A stretch of DNA of 6,479 nt, taken from the NCBI GenBank assembly GCA_045536815.1, contig JAZSOH010000020.1, positions 1-6,479 on the forward strand, given 5' to 3'. Shown piece by piece: positions 6,083 to 6,479 of the stretch. Both the position numbers and the translations under genes were made by a program. Within the stretch, counting starts at the first letter, position 1; each line of letters starts with the position of its first letter. Under the pieces are notes generated by a model. The model ran no database searches. It had not been told where the DNA came from and worked only from the letters and a program-made list of their open reading frames with translations. This DNA comes from UMGS1279 sp045536815. Lineage in GTDB: Bacteria > Bacillota > Clostridia > Oscillospirales > Acutalibacteraceae.

Positions 6083-6097
6083 GTCGAGCCTCTCGAC
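6083..6097 (-). other. Small hairpin abutting the tRNA 3' end
   Basis: A 6-pair stem GTCGAG/CTCGAC with a 3-base loop begins immediately after the encoded CCA of the tRNA. It has no T-run, so it is not a terminator. It would lie in the 3' trailer of the precursor and may guide 3' processing. The rest of 6016-6082 holds another 6-pair hairpin (6042-6047 with 6053-6058) and nothing else recognisable. Confidence 0.4.
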
Positions 6098-6174
6098 TGG
6101 TGGACCCGAGGAGGATCGAACTCCCGAACCTTTCGGATGCGAACCGAACGCTCTCCCAACTGAGCTATAGGCCC
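6098..6174 (-). tRNA. tRNA-Ala (anticodon CGC)
   Basis: The minus strand folds as a complete cloverleaf with encoded CCA. The acceptor is GGGCCTA with CGGGTCC, the D-stem GCTC/GAGC with loop AGTTGGGA, and the anticodon stem TTCGG/CCGAA around TTCGCAT, giving anticodon CGC (codon GCG, alanine). The T-arm is GGGAG-TTCGATC-CTCCT, the discriminator A. The G3-U70 pair, the identity signal for alanyl-tRNA synthetase, is present, which supports the anticodon reading. Two irregularities are seen: an A7/C66 mismatch at the base of the acceptor stem, and a 6-base variable region (AGGTTC), making 77 bases in all. It is transcribed from its own promoter. Confidence 0.93.
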
Positions 6175-6186
6175 GAATTTTCACTT

Positions 6187-6215
6187 ATTATATCCCTTTC
6201 GCAAATAAATGTCAA
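6187..6215 (-). promoter_or_regulatory. Consensus promoter of tRNA-Ala
   Basis: On the minus strand a perfect -35 TTGACA (6210-6215) is followed after exactly 17 bases by a perfect -10 TATAAT (6187-6192). Transcription would begin about 6 bases before the mature tRNA 5' end. Such a full-consensus promoter fits a stable RNA gene. Confidence 0.92.
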
Positions 6216-6264
6216 TATAGTTTTAAAAAAATATTTTTAAATTCCTATTTAAGAAAAATTGTCG

Positions 6265-6293
6265 TAGACATTGAGACAAAATGGTGCTATAAT
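6265..6293 (+). promoter_or_regulatory. Promoter of recJ
   Basis: The -35 TAGACA (6265-6270) and perfect -10 TATAAT (6288-6293) are 17 bases apart, with a TGC extension before the -10. It points away from the tRNA promoter, and the two -35 boxes are 49 bases apart. The leader to the TTG start is about 29 bases. Confidence 0.85.
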
Positions 6294-6312
6294 AACTTTA
6301 ATTAACGATTTG

Positions 6313-6319
6313 AAAGGGG
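6313..6319 (+). promoter_or_regulatory. recJ ribosome binding site
   Basis: AAAGGGG ends 9 bases before the TTG at 6329. The GTG at 6319 overlaps this site and is in a different frame, so TTG is the start. Confidence 0.75.
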
Positions 6320-6328
6320 TGAACACAC

Positions 6329-6479
6329 TTGGCGCGCAAACAGTGGGTATTTAAACAGATTGATAAGCTTTTGGCTAATGAATTAGCAACCGAGTGTGAT
6401 ATTGTCCCAATGGTGGGTTTGCTCCTTTCCGGCCGCGGTTTTGAAGACCCTTATGATATCGAATCCTTCGTCACCGGCG
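6329..6479 (+). CDS. recJ: Single-stranded-DNA exonuclease RecJ, N-terminal part (cut by window end)
   Basis: Fifty codons are visible, from a TTG start to the window edge. The start MARKQWVFKQ, then a helix ending LATECD, then IVPMVGLLLSGRG and FEDPYDIESFV, follow the opening of RecJ proteins, whose N-terminal region reads roughly 'KW......LA.EL.I.P..A.LL..RG..d...a..Fl'. RecJ is the 5'-3' single-strand exonuclease of the RecF recombination pathway and mismatch/base excision repair. The DHH phosphoesterase motifs lie beyond the window, so activity cannot be judged. The start is fixed by the AAAGGGG site 9 bases upstream. Confidence 0.82.
   Translation, partial: MARKQWVFKQIDKLLANELATECDIVPMVGLLLSGRGFEDPYDIESFVTG

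Overview
The window looks like chromosomal DNA from a low-GC, probably endospore-forming Firmicute of class Clostridia. The reasons are the AT-rich sequence, Gram-positive style ribosome binding sites, frequent TTG/GTG starts, a YwlE-type arginine phosphatase, a PolA with a degenerate proofreading domain, and a small GerQ-like spore-coat protein. I cannot name the genus from sequence alone. There is no phage, insertion sequence or CRISPR array, and most genes are housekeeping.

Layout. (1) Positions 1-199 carry no convincing gene. They hold a segment of about 48% GC, rich in inverted repeats, that ends in a hairpin closely resembling a tRNA T-arm stacked on an acceptor stem. (2) Positions 200-4630 are a minus-strand operon, transcribed polA -> ywlE-like phosphatase -> rimI -> tsaD. 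All junctions overlap (TAATG, GTGA, ATGA), so translation is probably coupled. A strong promoter (TAGACA-17-TATAAT with an extended TG) lies just upstream of polA and shows that polA starts at 4630, not at the upstream in-frame ATG at 4684. (3) Positions 4763-5401, minus strand, encode an orotate-phosphoribosyltransferase-like protein whose PRPP-binding loop has lost its acidic pair. It has its own terminator, so it is separate from the polA operon. (4) Divergent from it, 5537-5956 on the plus strand encodes the GerQ-like protein, followed by a bidirectional terminator. (5) A minus-strand tRNA-Ala(CGC) sits at 6098-6174 behind a perfect consensus promoter. (6) On the plus strand, the first 50 codons of recJ begin at a TTG at 6329 and run off the window, driven by a promoter almost identical to that of polA.

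How the genes fit together. PolA and RecJ are DNA replication/repair enzymes. TsaD makes the t6A37 modification of ANN-decoding tRNAs. RimI is the N-acetyltransferase that commonly neighbours tsaD. The YwlE-like enzyme reverses protein arginine phosphorylation. The most unusual items are the PRTase that appears to have lost its catalytic site, the divergent GerQ relative beside it, and the tRNA-minihelix-like element at the left edge. I see no complete new multi-gene system.
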